Assembly (NCBI GenBank): GCA_050247255.1
Contig: JBFWUM010000027.1
Span: 1 to 52,209, forward strand
DNA: 52,209 nt
Direction: 5' to 3'
From: JBFWUM01 sp050247255
Lineage (GTDB): Bacteria > Acidobacteriota > Vicinamibacteria > Vicinamibacterales > UBA2999
Of the stretch, positions 9,608 through 18,228 are shown in pieces. The notes beneath the pieces are model-generated. The model ran no database searches and was not told where the DNA came from. It was given only the letters and a program-made list of their open reading frames with translations. Numbering within the stretch: position 1 is the stretch's first letter; each line of letters begins with the position of its first letter. Made by a program: the position numbers and the translations under genes.

Positions 9608-10381
9608 ATGAAGCTCACGCAAATCGCCACCTTAGTACTCGTGGCAGCTCTGGCGGCCGCCTGCGCGCGCACCCCCGCGCCTCATCTCACCCCCGCGCCC
9701 CCTGCCCTCGCCGTCATCTCCTGGAACCTCGACGAGGGCGACGGCAACATCGAGGCGCTGCTCGCCGACCTGGCGGCCGGTCGCATCGTCCGCCCCGTGC
9801 CGGGAGCATGGGTCCTGCTCCTCCAGGAACTGACCCGGCTTCCCGGCGGGCTCGCCTATTCGTTCGTCGCGCCGGTTCGCCAGCTGGAGGACGGCGAATC
9901 CCTGGGCACTGCCATCGTCTCCAGCCTGCCGCTCGAGAACGCCCATGCGATCCGCCTACCCCAGGCGCGCCAGCCGCGCGCGGCGGCGGCCGCCACGATC
10001 CGGGTCGCCGGGACGCCGTTCCTGATCGTCAGCGTGCACCTCGAGAACCGGGGATCGTGGTGGCAGGCCGGCCTGCTCAGCGAGGCAGGGCGTGAACGGC
10101 AGGCGCGCGCCCTGCTCGACGAGCTGCCGGCCGACGGTCCCGGCGTGCTTGGCGGCGATCTCAACACCTGGCTCGGCCCGACGGAACCGGCCTGGCGGCT
10201 GCTGGTCGGGCGCTTCCCCGACCTGCCTCCCACGCGGCGCGATGTGACGTTCCGCGACCGCCTGGTGCTCGACCACGTGCTGTTCGACCTCCCCGCCGGC
10301 TGGGCCGCCGAGCGCCGCGTGCTCGACGACCGCTACGGTTCAGATCACCATCCGGTCCTCGGGGTAATGACAGCCCCCTGA
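9608..10381 (+). CDS. Exported endonuclease/exonuclease/phosphatase-family lipoprotein
   Basis: 257 residues with a lipoprotein signal (LAAAC near residue 19). An endonuclease/exonuclease/phosphatase fold follows, recognised by its ordered motifs: ISWNLDEG, LLLQELTR, VSVHLENR, GGDLNTW and the terminal GSDHHPV. The catalytic Asn, Glu, His and Asp set of this metal-dependent phosphoesterase superfamily therefore appears complete. Location should be periplasmic or outer membrane. The substrate could be a nucleic acid, a phosphoinositide-like lipid or another phosphodiester; nothing in the sequence or neighbours decides this. Confidence 0.8.
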   Translation: MKLTQIATLVLVAALAAACARTPAPHLTPAPPALAVISWNLDEGDGNIEALLADLAAGRIVRPVPGAWVLLLQELTRLPGGLAYSFVAPVRQLEDGESLGTAIVSSLPLENAHAIRLPQARQPRAAAAATIRVAGTPFLIVSVHLENRGSWWQAGLLSEAGRERQARALLDELPADGPGVLGGDLNTWLGPTEPAWRLLVGRFPDLPPTRRDVTFRDRLVLDHVLFDLPAGWAAERRVLDDRYGSDHHPVLGVMTAP

Positions 10382-10421
10382 AGAAGGCGTATTCTTGCCG
10401 CCCTGAAAGGAGATCGCCCAC

Positions 10422-11525
10422 ATGCGCGCAACGTTCGTAAAACTGTGGCTGCTCGTCGCCCTCGTGGTCGTCACATCCTGGGCACCGTCGGCGGCGAAGG
10501 CGGTCTCGCAGGCCGGTCAGGGGCCGCAGCTCCAGTCCATCGGCCCGCTCACCTTCGGCCCTGACGGCACGCTGTTCGCCGCCGACAACCAGGCGGCCGC
10601 CATCTTTGCGCTCGACCTCGGCGCCCAGGGCGCCGGCGCCGCCCCCGGTGCGAAGGGGACCGACGCCATCAACGAAAAGCTTGCTGCGATGCTCGGCACC
10701 GAGGCGCGCGAGATCGCCATCACCGACCTCGTCGTCCACCCGCGGTCGCGCAACGCGTTTGTCTCGGTCATGCGCGGCCAGGGCGCGGGCGCCACGCCGG
10801 TCCTCTTCCGTGTCGACGGCAACGCCAAGATCGACATGGTGCCGCTCGCGTCGCTGAAGTTCCAGAAGGTCGAGGTGCCAGACGCGCCGGCCGCCAACCC
10901 GGGCGATCGCCGCAACCCGCGCGCCAGCGTCATCACCGACATGGCGTTCGCCGACGGGCGGCTCTGGGTGTCGGGGCTGTCGAACGAGGAGTTCGCGTCG
11001 AAGTTGCGCGGGATCCCGTACCCGTTCAGCGGTGCCGCCCCCGGGACCAGCGTGGAGATCTACCACGGCAACCACCAGCAGCTCGAGACGCGCTCGCCGG
11101 TGAATGCGTTCGTGCCGTACACGCTCAACAACCAGCCGTACCTGCTGGCCGGCTACACCTGCACGCCGCTGGTAAAGTTCCCGATCTCGGATTTGAAGCC
11201 CGGAAGCAAGGTGCGCGGCACGACCATCGCCGAGTTCGGCGCCGGCAATCGCGTGCTCGACATGATCGTCTACCAGAAGGGCGGCCAGGAGTTCCTGCTG
11301 ACGGCCAACAACAGCCGCGGCGTGATGAAGATCCCGACCAACACCTTCGCCAGCGCGAAGCCGATCACGACCCCGGTGCTGAGCGAGACCGGCGGGGTGC
11401 CGTTCGAGACGGTGCGGACGATGACCGGCATCGAGCAGCTCGAGAAGCTCGACGACCAGAACTCGATCGTCCTGCAGCGCGCCGGTTCGGGCGCGGTGAA
11501 CCTGCAGGTCGTCCCGCTTCCGTGA
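10422..11525 (+). CDS. Exported protein of unknown function, probable beta-propeller
   Basis: 367 residues with a signal peptide (cleavage likely after APSAAKA, around residue 28) and a strong ribosome binding site AAAGGAG. The mature part has alternating beta-strand blades such as LTFGPDGTLFAADNQAAAIF and ITDMAFADGRLWVSGLSNEE, which suggests a propeller fold. One Cys is visible in GYTCTPLVKF. Its stop overlaps the GTG start of the next gene by four bases, so the two are coexpressed. I do not recognise a catalytic motif; function unknown. Confidence 0.75.
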   Translation: MRATFVKLWLLVALVVVTSWAPSAAKAVSQAGQGPQLQSIGPLTFGPDGTLFAADNQAAAIFALDLGAQGAGAAPGAKGTDAINEKLAAMLGTEAREIAITDLVVHPRSRNAFVSVMRGQGAGATPVLFRVDGNAKIDMVPLASLKFQKVEVPDAPAANPGDRRNPRASVITDMAFADGRLWVSGLSNEEFASKLRGIPYPFSGAAPGTSVEIYHGNHQQLETRSPVNAFVPYTLNNQPYLLAGYTCTPLVKFPISDLKPGSKVRGTTIAEFGAGNRVLDMIVYQKGGQEFLLTANNSRGVMKIPTNTFASAKPITTPVLSETGGVPFETVRTMTGIEQLEKLDDQNSIVLQRAGSGAVNLQVVPLP

Positions 11526-12655
11526 TCTATCGCGTCGCACGTCTCGTGACGGCAGCCCTGCTCGTGGCTGCCGTCGCGGCGTGCGGCCGCGGCACCGCCG
11601 ACTCCCCTGCTCTCCGCCTCGAAGACGGCACCTTCGAAGTCACTGGCCTCGGCTCGGCAACGCTCGATGCCCTCGGCGCTCTGCCGGCCGGCGACGAACG
11701 GTGGCAGGCGATCTTCCGCGTTGCCGTGAGCGACGCGGCCCCCGCGATGCTGGGCACGTACGCTGTCGATGGCGGCGTCGTGCGCTTCACTCCGACGTTT
11801 CCGCTGGATGCAGGGCGGCAGTACCAGGCGTCATTCGACGCTTCGCGTGTTCCCGGCCGCGAGGGCGCGGCCGCCGTCGTCCACGCGACGCTTGGCCTGC
11901 CTGCGGTCGTGCGCGAGCCGACCACCGTCGTGACGCGCGTCTTCCCGACCGGTGACGAGATTCCCGAGAACGTGCTGCGGATGTACGTCGAGTTCTCGGC
12001 GCCGATGGGGCGCAAGAGCGGCGTCGAATACATTTCGCTGCTGAATCACGAGGGACGCGAGATTCCGGGCGCCGTCCTGCCGCTCGACTACGAGTTCTGG
12101 AGCCCGGACCATCGGCGCTTCACGGTGTTCTTCGATCCGGGACGGGTCAAGCAGGGGATCCTGCCAAATCGCGAGATGGGGCGGGCGTTCACGCCGGGCC
12201 AGACGGCAACGCTGATGATCAGCCGCGACTGGCTGGATGAGCACGGGCAGCCGCTGAAGGACGAGTACCGCCGTACGTTCCGTGTGGTCGCCGCCGACGA
12301 GGCGCCGCTCGACCCGGCGCACTGGACCATCGCCGGCCCGGCGTCGGCGGGACGCGCGCCGCTCACGGTCACCTTTCCCGAGCCGCTCGACCACGGCCTG
12401 CTGATGCGCGCGCTCGGCGTTCGCCGCAACGGCGAGCCGATCGACGGCGAGGCCGACGTCGAGGCCAACGAAACTCGCTGGCGCTTCACGCCGCGCGATC
12501 CGTGGCAGCCCGGCGGCTACGACCTGCTCGTGCTCGACATCCTCGAAGACCTCGCCGGCAACCAGATCGGCCGCGCGTTCGAGGTCGATAACTTCGACAC
12601 CGTCGACAAGAGCCCCGACCCGCAAACCCTCACGCTGCCCTTCACCGTGAAGTAA
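11522..12655 (+). CDS. Lipoprotein with Ig-like (SbsA-type) domains
   Basis: 377 residues starting at GTG 11522, which overlaps the stop of the preceding gene (GTGA). The signal ends in a lipobox AVAAC near residue 20. The body consists of beta-sandwich repeats: an early strand pair ending FTPTFPLDAGRQYQASFD, then a second unit with FPTGDEIPENVLRMYVEFSA. That second unit resembles the bacterial Ig-like domains that begin with P-x-N-x-x-x-x-F-S. A late ITV-FPEPLDHGLL-type strand pair and DLAGN are also typical. It may be a surface or outer-membrane binding protein acting with the propeller protein upstream. Function unknown. Confidence 0.7.
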   Translation: MIYRVARLVTAALLVAAVAACGRGTADSPALRLEDGTFEVTGLGSATLDALGALPAGDERWQAIFRVAVSDAAPAMLGTYAVDGGVVRFTPTFPLDAGRQYQASFDASRVPGREGAAAVVHATLGLPAVVREPTTVVTRVFPTGDEIPENVLRMYVEFSAPMGRKSGVEYISLLNHEGREIPGAVLPLDYEFWSPDHRRFTVFFDPGRVKQGILPNREMGRAFTPGQTATLMISRDWLDEHGQPLKDEYRRTFRVVAADEAPLDPAHWTIAGPASAGRAPLTVTFPEPLDHGLLMRALGVRRNGEPIDGEADVEANETRWRFTPRDPWQPGGYDLLVLDILEDLAGNQIGRAFEVDNFDTVDKSPDPQTLTLPFTVK

Positions 12656-12705
12656 GGAGCCCGGCACTTCAGTGCCGGCCCGCCGAGACTGAAGTCTCGG
12701 GCTCC
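12656..12705. terminator. Three-way hairpin between convergent genes
   Basis: Begins directly after the TAA at 12653-12655 and ends four bases before the stop of the convergent gene at 12710. Outer stem 12656-12663 with 12698-12705 (GGAGCCCG/CGGGCTCC). Inner hairpins lie at 12661-12678 and 12684-12699, whose loops contain TTCA and TGAA. No U-tract. It probably serves as a bidirectional transcript end, and it may be a member of a dispersed palindrome family. Confidence 0.6.
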
Positions 12706-12709
12706 GGGT

Positions 12710-13669
12710 TCAGTTGGCCGTCGCGAGCAGAGCGACGAGCGCCCATGCCGTCGTCGAGATCCGCTGCGCGTAGCTTTCGTTGCCGGCTGGTCGTGTGGTC
12801 TCGGGCCAGCTGCCGTCGGGGAGCTGGGTCGAGAGCAGGTACTGCCGGCCGCGGGTGAACGACGCCGCCATGGCGGGGTCGCGATCGCGGTGTGAGGCGA
12901 TCGCCAGCAGGACGAGGGCGGTGTCGAACGGCTCGGGCGGTGACGTGACGTAGGGGCCCCAGCCGCCTTCGCGGGCCTGTCCCTTCGCGATGATCTCGAG
13001 CGCGCGTGACGTCTGCGCCCTCGCCGCCGCATCGTCTGCGGACCCGAGCCCCAGCAACACAGACGATGCATCAAGGACTGATTGGATGTCGTGGCCGCGG
13101 AGCCACGCGTCGGTGCGCGCGGCGGATCCCCGCAGCGACGGCTCCTCGACCCGGTCGAGCAACCGTCGTGCGACCGCGGTCGCCAGGGTCGTGCCGTATC
13201 CGGCCGGCGAGCCGAGCGCCGCGGCGGCGCTGATCGGCCACGAGCCGTCGGCGCGTTGATCCGCCGCCACCAGCGCGACGGCCTGCGCGAGCTCGTCCTG
13301 CTCGCCGCGTCCCGCGTCGACGAGCGCCGCGAGCGCGCTGGCGAACTGGATGCGCGCGAGGGCCAGATCCTTGACGCCACCCTCGTCGGCGTTGAGCGAC
13401 CAGCGCCCTGGCGTGCGCAGCCACGCCGCCTCGTCTCGGAGAGCCTCTGCCTCGACGAGACCCGCGCGCGCCGCCGCCACCAGCGCGCGCGTGCCGTCGC
13501 CATTGTTATGGCACGAGTAACAGGGGTGCTCCTGCCGCCACCGCGGCACCTCGCGCGAGAGATACGCCACCGCCCGCGCTTCCGCCGACGCCGGACCCGC
13601 CGCCGACTGCGCCGTCAAAGACACAACCGCGTACCAAGCCAGCGCAACGACGATGAGGACTCTCCGCAA
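12710..13669 (-). CDS. Exported haem c protein with terpenoid-cyclase-like alpha/alpha toroid
   Basis: About 319 residues if started at the TTG at 13669, just before a signal peptide (LIVVALAWYAVVSLTAQSA). The longer frame upstream overlaps the previous gene and is rejected. A single haem motif CYSCH lies at about residues 50-54. The rest has squalene-cyclase/prenyltransferase-type repeats: QRADGSWP, EGGWGPYVTSPPEPFDTALVLL and LPDGSWPETTRPAGNE. The catalytic DxDD of squalene-hopene cyclases is not seen, so it is probably a binding scaffold with a redox haem rather than a cyclase. The exact start is uncertain because the spacer is a repeat array without a clear ribosome binding site. Confidence 0.7.
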   Translation of the reverse strand: MRRVLIVVALAWYAVVSLTAQSAAGPASAEARAVAYLSREVPRWRQEHPCYSCHNNGDGTRALVAAARAGLVEAEALRDEAAWLRTPGRWSLNADEGGVKDLALARIQFASALAALVDAGRGEQDELAQAVALVAADQRADGSWPISAAAALGSPAGYGTTLATAVARRLLDRVEEPSLRGSAARTDAWLRGHDIQSVLDASSVLLGLGSADDAAARAQTSRALEIIAKGQAREGGWGPYVTSPPEPFDTALVLLAIASHRDRDPAMAASFTRGRQYLLSTQLPDGSWPETTRPAGNESYAQRISTTAWALVALLATAN

Positions 13670-13676
13670 CCTCCGT

Positions 13677-13716
13677 GCCTCGACCTTCGGACCCCCGGAC
13701 CCTCGGACCTCCGGAC
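13677..13716 (-). repeat. Five direct 8-bp repeats after a stop codon
   Basis: Minus strand: GTCCGGAG, GTCCGAGG, GTCCGGGG, GTCCGAAG, GTCGAGGC, in perfect 8-base phase. The array starts two bases after the TAA of the gene ending at 13719 and runs to within seven bases of the proposed start at 13669. It occupies nearly the whole spacer. Confidence 0.85.
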
Positions 13717-13718
13717 CC

Positions 13719-14534
13719 TTATTGCCTCGGCGGCGCCGGCGTCGCGATGGCCGTGCCGTCGCGTCCCGAGCCGTCGAGCGATCCGGGCTGGAGGTGTCCG
13801 TCGTACTGGTCCTTGTTGAAGTCGGTGCAGGCGTATTCCATGATCTCCCAGTCCTTCGGCGCCAGCGGCACGACCCAGCCGGTCGTCCACGGCTTCGTGT
13901 AGAACTTCGGATCATCGATCGTCGCCTCGTACCACAACTGGTTGGCGCTGAGCCGGCGCCAGCGCTCGGTCACATGCAGCGCATCGCTGTGGCGGTTGCC
14001 GTGGTCGTCGAGCCAGGTGCGATCGGTGAGGTTCACCGTGTCGATCACCAGCGTGTCCCCTTCCCACCGGCCGATCGAGTCGCCCATCAGCGACGGCTCC
14101 CAGTTCGCGCGATGCCCGCGTCCGTCGGTGTAGATCACGCGGAAGTTGTGCATGTATTCGTAGACGAACACCACGCGATCCGGCATCTGCATGATCTGGA
14201 ACGGGTACGGCGAGTTGTTCACGCGCGGCACGCCCGGCAGGACGCAGCGGCTGGTCGGATCGATCAGCTTCGGCACCTCGTTGAAGGCCGCCAGCCCCGC
14301 GGGCGTGAACGGCAGCGGCGTCAGCGGCTGCCCCATGTCGCGGTGAATCGCCTTGTTCCAGACGCCTGACAGATCGGCGCGTCCATCGGCGGTCCGCGGT
14401 GCCGGCGTGCCGTCGCCGGCCGGCATCTGGGTCAGCACGGGGGAGCCACCCTGCGCCGCGATCGGCGAGGGAGAGACGAGCAGCGCTGCGGCGGCGCCGA
14501 TCAGCGCGAGCCCTGGCACGAAGTATCTCGACAT
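13719..14534 (-). CDS. Exported protein of a family common in Acidobacteriota, function unknown
   Basis: 271 residues with a signal peptide (cleavage after SPIAAQ, about residue 28). A conserved core follows: ADLSGVWNK, RVVFVYEYMHNFRVIYTDGR, GRWEGDTLVIDTVN, ERWRRLSANQLWYEATIDDP and KPWTTGW. I recognise this architecture as a widespread exported family in acidobacterial genomes, often next to DUF6152 proteins as here, but I know of no demonstrated function. It lies 18 bases after the DUF6152 gene and 49 bases before the haem-toroid gene, so the three probably form one transcript. Confidence 0.75.
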   Translation of the reverse strand: MSRYFVPGLALIGAAAALLVSPSPIAAQGGSPVLTQMPAGDGTPAPRTADGRADLSGVWNKAIHRDMGQPLTPLPFTPAGLAAFNEVPKLIDPTSRCVLPGVPRVNNSPYPFQIMQMPDRVVFVYEYMHNFRVIYTDGRGHRANWEPSLMGDSIGRWEGDTLVIDTVNLTDRTWLDDHGNRHSDALHVTERWRRLSANQLWYEATIDDPKFYTKPWTTGWVVPLAPKDWEIMEYACTDFNKDQYDGHLQPGSLDGSGRDGTAIATPAPPRQ

Positions 14535-14552
14535 GTCAGCCTCCTCCGACGC

Positions 14553-14954
14553 TCAGCGTCCGCCCGGTCCGCCGTCGTTGTTGGCGCCGGACAGAATGCC
14601 CCTGCCCGCCACCTTCCACGTCCGGCCGTTGCACGTCTTGCTGCCGTCGCGCGCCAGGTACCCCAACACCTCGAGCGATTCGCCGACCTTCAGCAGATCG
14701 GGGCTCCAGCCCTGGCGGATCAGCTGGTTCGGCGCGCCGCCCTCGCACGCCCAGCTGGTCGTCGATCCGTCCGGGTTCTTCACGTCGAAGAAGACCCAGA
14801 TGTGCGGGTTGCGCCATTCGACGCGGGTGATGGCGCCGGCGAGCGTCACCGACTTCGATCCGTCGAACTGTGCTGCGAAGGAATGATGCGCAAGGGGCCG
14901 GCCGGCAGCCCCGAGCATGACGATGACCGCCGCCAGGATCCAGAGACGCCGCAT
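14553..14954 (-). CDS. Exported DUF6152-like protein
   Basis: 133 residues: signal peptide to about residue 22, then HHSFAAQFDGSKSVTLAGAITRVEWRNPH in the pattern of DUF6152, followed by a small OB-like beta barrel (VGESLEVLGYLARDGS). The two His at the mature N-terminus are characteristic and could bind metal; that is inference. It is the first gene of a three-gene minus-strand group. Function unknown; the genomic pairing with the 271-residue protein downstream suggests a joint periplasmic role. Confidence 0.75.
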   Translation of the reverse strand: MRRLWILAAVIVMLGAAGRPLAHHSFAAQFDGSKSVTLAGAITRVEWRNPHIWVFFDVKNPDGSTTSWACEGGAPNQLIRQGWSPDLLKVGESLEVLGYLARDGSKTCNGRTWKVAGRGILSGANNDGGPGGR

Positions 14955-15034
14955 GCGACCTCCTTTTGGCCCGTGCAGGCCGGCGAGAACGTACGGCGGG
15001 CGTTATACCATAGGTGGCTCACTCAGGGAGGTCC

Positions 15035-17281
15035 ATGAAACACGCCGTCGCGGCCGTGCTCGTCTCTGTCGTCGCGTCGTCATCCGCCGCGTTTGCCCAG
15101 GGGCCATCGGCCGATGCCGCGGCGCCGGTTGCGCCGCAAACGGTGCTGCGCGAGCCCAACCGCGTCGTCGTCCGCGCCGTCCGCCTGACGACGCCGTTCA
15201 CGCTCGACGGGCAGCTCGACGAAGCCATCTACCGGGAGAACATGCCGATCGACGGCTTCACGCAGCAGGAGCCGACCGAGGGGGCCCCGGCCACCGAGCC
15301 GAGCGAGGCGTGGATCTTCTTCGACGACGAGAACCTGTACATCGGCGTGCGGAACTGGGAGAGCGACAGCTCGCGCATGGTGCTCAACGAGCTGCGCAAG
15401 GACTCGAGCAACCTGATTCAGAACGAGCACATCGCCGTCATCCTCGACACGTTCCACGATCGGCGCAACGGCTTCCTGTTCCTGGTCAACGCGCTCGGCG
15501 GCCTGCTCGAGGAAACCTTCGTCGACGAGCGCAATGCCAGCCGTGACTGGAACACGGTGTGGGACGCGAAGACGGCGCGATTCGACAGGGGCTGGTCGGT
15601 CGAGATGGCCATCCCGTTCAAGTCGCTGCGCTACCGGCCCGGGCAGGGGCAGACGTGGGGCATCAACATGAACCGCGTCATCAAGCACAAGAACGAGCAG
15701 ACATGGCTGGCGCCGATGCCGGCGTCCTACCGTCCGGGCGTCTTCCGCATCTCACAGGGGGCGACGCTGGTCGGCCTCGAGACGCCGCCGCTCGGCAAGA
15801 ACCTCGAGATCAAGCCATACGCGATCGGCGGCCTCACCACCGATCGCCTGGCATCGCCCGCGCTCAGCAACGACCTCGATCGCGACGCCGGCGTCGACAT
15901 CAAGTACGGGCTGACACGCGGGCTCACCGCCGACCTGACGATCAACACCGACTTCGCCCAGGTCGAGGAGGACGAGCAGCAGGTCAACCTGACCCGCTTC
16001 AGCCTGTTCTTCCCCGAGAAGCGCGAGTTCTTCCTCGAGGGGCAGGGCATCTTCAACTTCGGCGGCCAGGCGTCGAACAGCGGCGGCGACACGCCGATCA
16101 TGTTCTTCTCGCGCTCCATCGGCATCAACCGCGGCCGGCCGCAGGACATCCTTGCCGGCGGCCGCGTCACCGGCCGCGCCGGCAAGTACACGCTCGGCCT
16201 GATCAACATCCAGACGCGCGAGGAGGACGCGACCGGCGCCCCGGCGACCAACTTCACGGTCATGCGCGTGCGCCGCGACATTCTCGGGCGCAGCACGATT
16301 GGCGCGCTCTTCACCGATCGTTCAAAGTCGAACATCAACGCCGGCGGGCGCAACGACCTGTTCGGGGTCGACGGGCTGTTCACGTTCTTCCAGAACATCC
16401 GCATCAACAGCTACCTGGCGCGCTCGCGCACGCCGGGCGCCGCCGGCGACGAGTGGAGCTATCGCGGCCAGTTCGAGTGGGCGCCCGATCGCTACGGGTT
16501 CTACATCGAGCGGCTGAAGATCGGCGACGACTTCAACCCCGAAGTCGGCTTCATGCGCCGGAACGACTTCACCAAGACCGCGCTCAGCGCCCGCTTCAGC
16601 CCGCGCCCCGCGCGCGACGGCTTCTTCGGCCGGCGCGTGCGGAAGTTCTATTACGAGGTGAACTGGGACTACTTCCAGACCCCCACCGGCCGGCTCGAGT
16701 CGCGCAACGCCGGCGCCGGCTTCCGCGCCGAGTTCCAGAACGGCGACAACCTCAACGCCAACGTCATTCGCAGCTATGACTACCTGGATACGCCGTTCCA
16801 GATCGTCACCGGCGTCCGCCTGCCGGTCGGCGCCTACGACTGGCAGCAGGGCACGGTCTCGTACCAGCTGGGCACGCAGCGCCGGGTCTCGGGCACGACC
16901 AGCTTCACCGCCGGCTCCTACTACAACGGCACGCAGCGCACCCTGAGCTATCGCGGCCGCGTCGCCGCCGCCACGCGCCTCGCGCTCGAGCCGAGCGTGT
17001 CGATCAACTGGCTGGATCTCGATCAGGGAAAGTTCACGACGAAGCTGGTGGGGACGCGCGTGACCACCCCGCTCACCCCGCGCATGTTCGCCAGCGTGCT
17101 GCTCCAGTACAACTCGAGCAACAACTCCTTCAGCTCCAACGCCCGCTTCCGCTGGGAGTATCAGCCCGGCAGCGAGCTGTTCGTCGTCTTCACCGAGGGA
17201 CGCAACACCATCGGCCCGGGGTATCCGGACCTGGACACACGGGGATTCGTGGTGAAGATCAATCGGCTGTTCCGGATGTAG
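15035..17281 (+). CDS. DUF5916 outer-membrane protein with N-terminal CBM9-like domain
   Basis: 748 residues from the ATG at 15035, which has GGGAGG six bases upstream; the open frame extends 21 bases further but lacks support. After a signal peptide (ending AAFAQ) comes a carbohydrate-binding-module-9-like domain: FTLDGQLDEAIYRE, EAWIFFDDENLYIGVRNWES, RNGFLFLVNALGG and DRGWSVEMAIPFKSLRY. The remaining 500 residues match DUF5916 (VEEDEQQVNLTRFSLFFPEK, REFFLEGQGIF) and end in alternating amphipathic strands with a terminal Phe-Arg-Met, consistent with a beta barrel. The family is abundant in Bacteroidota and Acidobacteriota; substrates are mostly unknown. Confidence 0.85.
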   Translation: MKHAVAAVLVSVVASSSAAFAQGPSADAAAPVAPQTVLREPNRVVVRAVRLTTPFTLDGQLDEAIYRENMPIDGFTQQEPTEGAPATEPSEAWIFFDDENLYIGVRNWESDSSRMVLNELRKDSSNLIQNEHIAVILDTFHDRRNGFLFLVNALGGLLEETFVDERNASRDWNTVWDAKTARFDRGWSVEMAIPFKSLRYRPGQGQTWGINMNRVIKHKNEQTWLAPMPASYRPGVFRISQGATLVGLETPPLGKNLEIKPYAIGGLTTDRLASPALSNDLDRDAGVDIKYGLTRGLTADLTINTDFAQVEEDEQQVNLTRFSLFFPEKREFFLEGQGIFNFGGQASNSGGDTPIMFFSRSIGINRGRPQDILAGGRVTGRAGKYTLGLINIQTREEDATGAPATNFTVMRVRRDILGRSTIGALFTDRSKSNINAGGRNDLFGVDGLFTFFQNIRINSYLARSRTPGAAGDEWSYRGQFEWAPDRYGFYIERLKIGDDFNPEVGFMRRNDFTKTALSARFSPRPARDGFFGRRVRKFYYEVNWDYFQTPTGRLESRNAGAGFRAEFQNGDNLNANVIRSYDYLDTPFQIVTGVRLPVGAYDWQQGTVSYQLGTQRRVSGTTSFTAGSYYNGTQRTLSYRGRVAAATRLALEPSVSINWLDLDQGKFTTKLVGTRVTTPLTPRMFASVLLQYNSSNNSFSSNARFRWEYQPGSELFVVFTEGRNTIGPGYPDLDTRGFVVKINRLFRM

Positions 17282-17291
17282 CTGGTCGACA

Positions 17292-17384
17292 GTCGGTGGT
17301 CGGTGGTCGGTGTGTGCCACCGCAGGAACTCGCCAACCGCGAACCCGGAACCGCTACCATCGACGACCGACCACCGACGACCTA
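17292..17384. repeat. Inverted GTCGGTG heptamer arrays between convergent stop codons
   Basis: Three perfect GTCGGTG heptamers at 17292-17312 start ten bases after the TAG at 17279-17281. The inverted counterpart (CGACGACCGACCACCGACGA and on) occupies 17361-17382 and touches the stop of the convergent gene. About 50 bases without evident structure separate them. Transcripts from either side could fold into a long GC-rich hairpin. Confidence 0.75.
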
Positions 17385-18191
17385 CCGAGGCCGTACGTGG
17401 TAGTAGCCGCCTGCCTCCTCCACCTGCAACGGCGCCCCAAACACCTCGGCGAGCATCGGCCCGCGAATGATCGCGTCCTTCGGGCCGTCGGCGGCGACGC
17501 GGCCGCGCTGCAGCAGGATCACCCGCCCGATCTCCGGGAAGATCTCGTCGATGTGCTGCGTGACCAGGATGATTGTCGTTCCCTCGCGGGCGATGGCGCG
17601 CACGCGCTCCATGAAACGGTGCCGCGCGACGACGTCGAGCCCCAGCGTCGGCTCGTCCAGCACCAGCGCAAGCGGCGTCGTCACCAGCGCCCGAGCGATC
17701 AGCACCCGGCGCGCCTCGCCGGTGGACATCTCATCCAGGCGCTTCGGCGCCAGGTGGCGGGCGGCGACGCGGTCGAGCGAATCCCAGGCCTGCGCCTCCA
17801 TCGCCGGCGTCACCTGGTGGTGATCGAACACCGCCTGGCTGCCGAAGAATCCCGAGAGCACCGCCTCGAAGCCGTTGACGCGCCACGTCCAGCCGCCGCC
17901 GGCAAACCGCGCGTGCAGGTCGGTGGAGACGACGCCCAGTTGTTGTCGCAGCTCAGACACGTCCCAGCGGTCGCGCCCGAGGACACGGACCGGCGGACGC
18001 CCATCGTCATGGGCGATCGCGTAGCTGTCGACGGTCAGCAGGCGGATGAACGACGACTTTCCCGCCCCGTTCGGCCCGACGATGGCCGTGTGCTCGCCGC
18101 GGGCGATGGACAGCGTGATGCCGTGCAGGACGGTGGAGTCGCCGCGGACGAGGGACGCATCGCGGAGTTCGAGCAGCGGGGCGGAAGCCAT
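17382..18191 (-). CDS. ABC transporter ATP-binding protein (stand-alone)
   Basis: 269 residues from the ATG at 18191 (MASAPLLELRDASLVRGDST). Walker A is GPNGAGKSS, the signature region MSTGEARRVLIARAL, Walker B LALVLDEPT, and the H-loop VTQHIDEI. The atypical signature STGE rather than SGGQ occurs in the ModF/YnjD-like group of ATPases. No permease or binding protein gene is adjacent, so the transported substrate is unknown; it may pair with a membrane partner elsewhere. It is divergent from the diguanylate cyclase gene, with only 37 bases between the two starts. Confidence 0.85.
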   Translation of the reverse strand: MASAPLLELRDASLVRGDSTVLHGITLSIARGEHTAIVGPNGAGKSSFIRLLTVDSYAIAHDDGRPPVRVLGRDRWDVSELRQQLGVVSTDLHARFAGGGWTWRVNGFEAVLSGFFGSQAVFDHHQVTPAMEAQAWDSLDRVAARHLAPKRLDEMSTGEARRVLIARALVTTPLALVLDEPTLGLDVVARHRFMERVRAIAREGTTIILVTQHIDEIFPEIGRVILLQRGRVAADGPKDAIIRGPMLAEVFGAPLQVEEAGGYYHVRPR

Positions 18192-18228
18192 GGGTGCCGC
18201 CGATGCTAACATTCGCCTGCCCCGCCCC

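Noticed and set aside
13670..13915. N-terminal extension of the haem-toroid protein by 82 residues
   Set aside because: The extension covers the end of the previous gene and the octamer array; the signal peptide only makes sense from about 13669.
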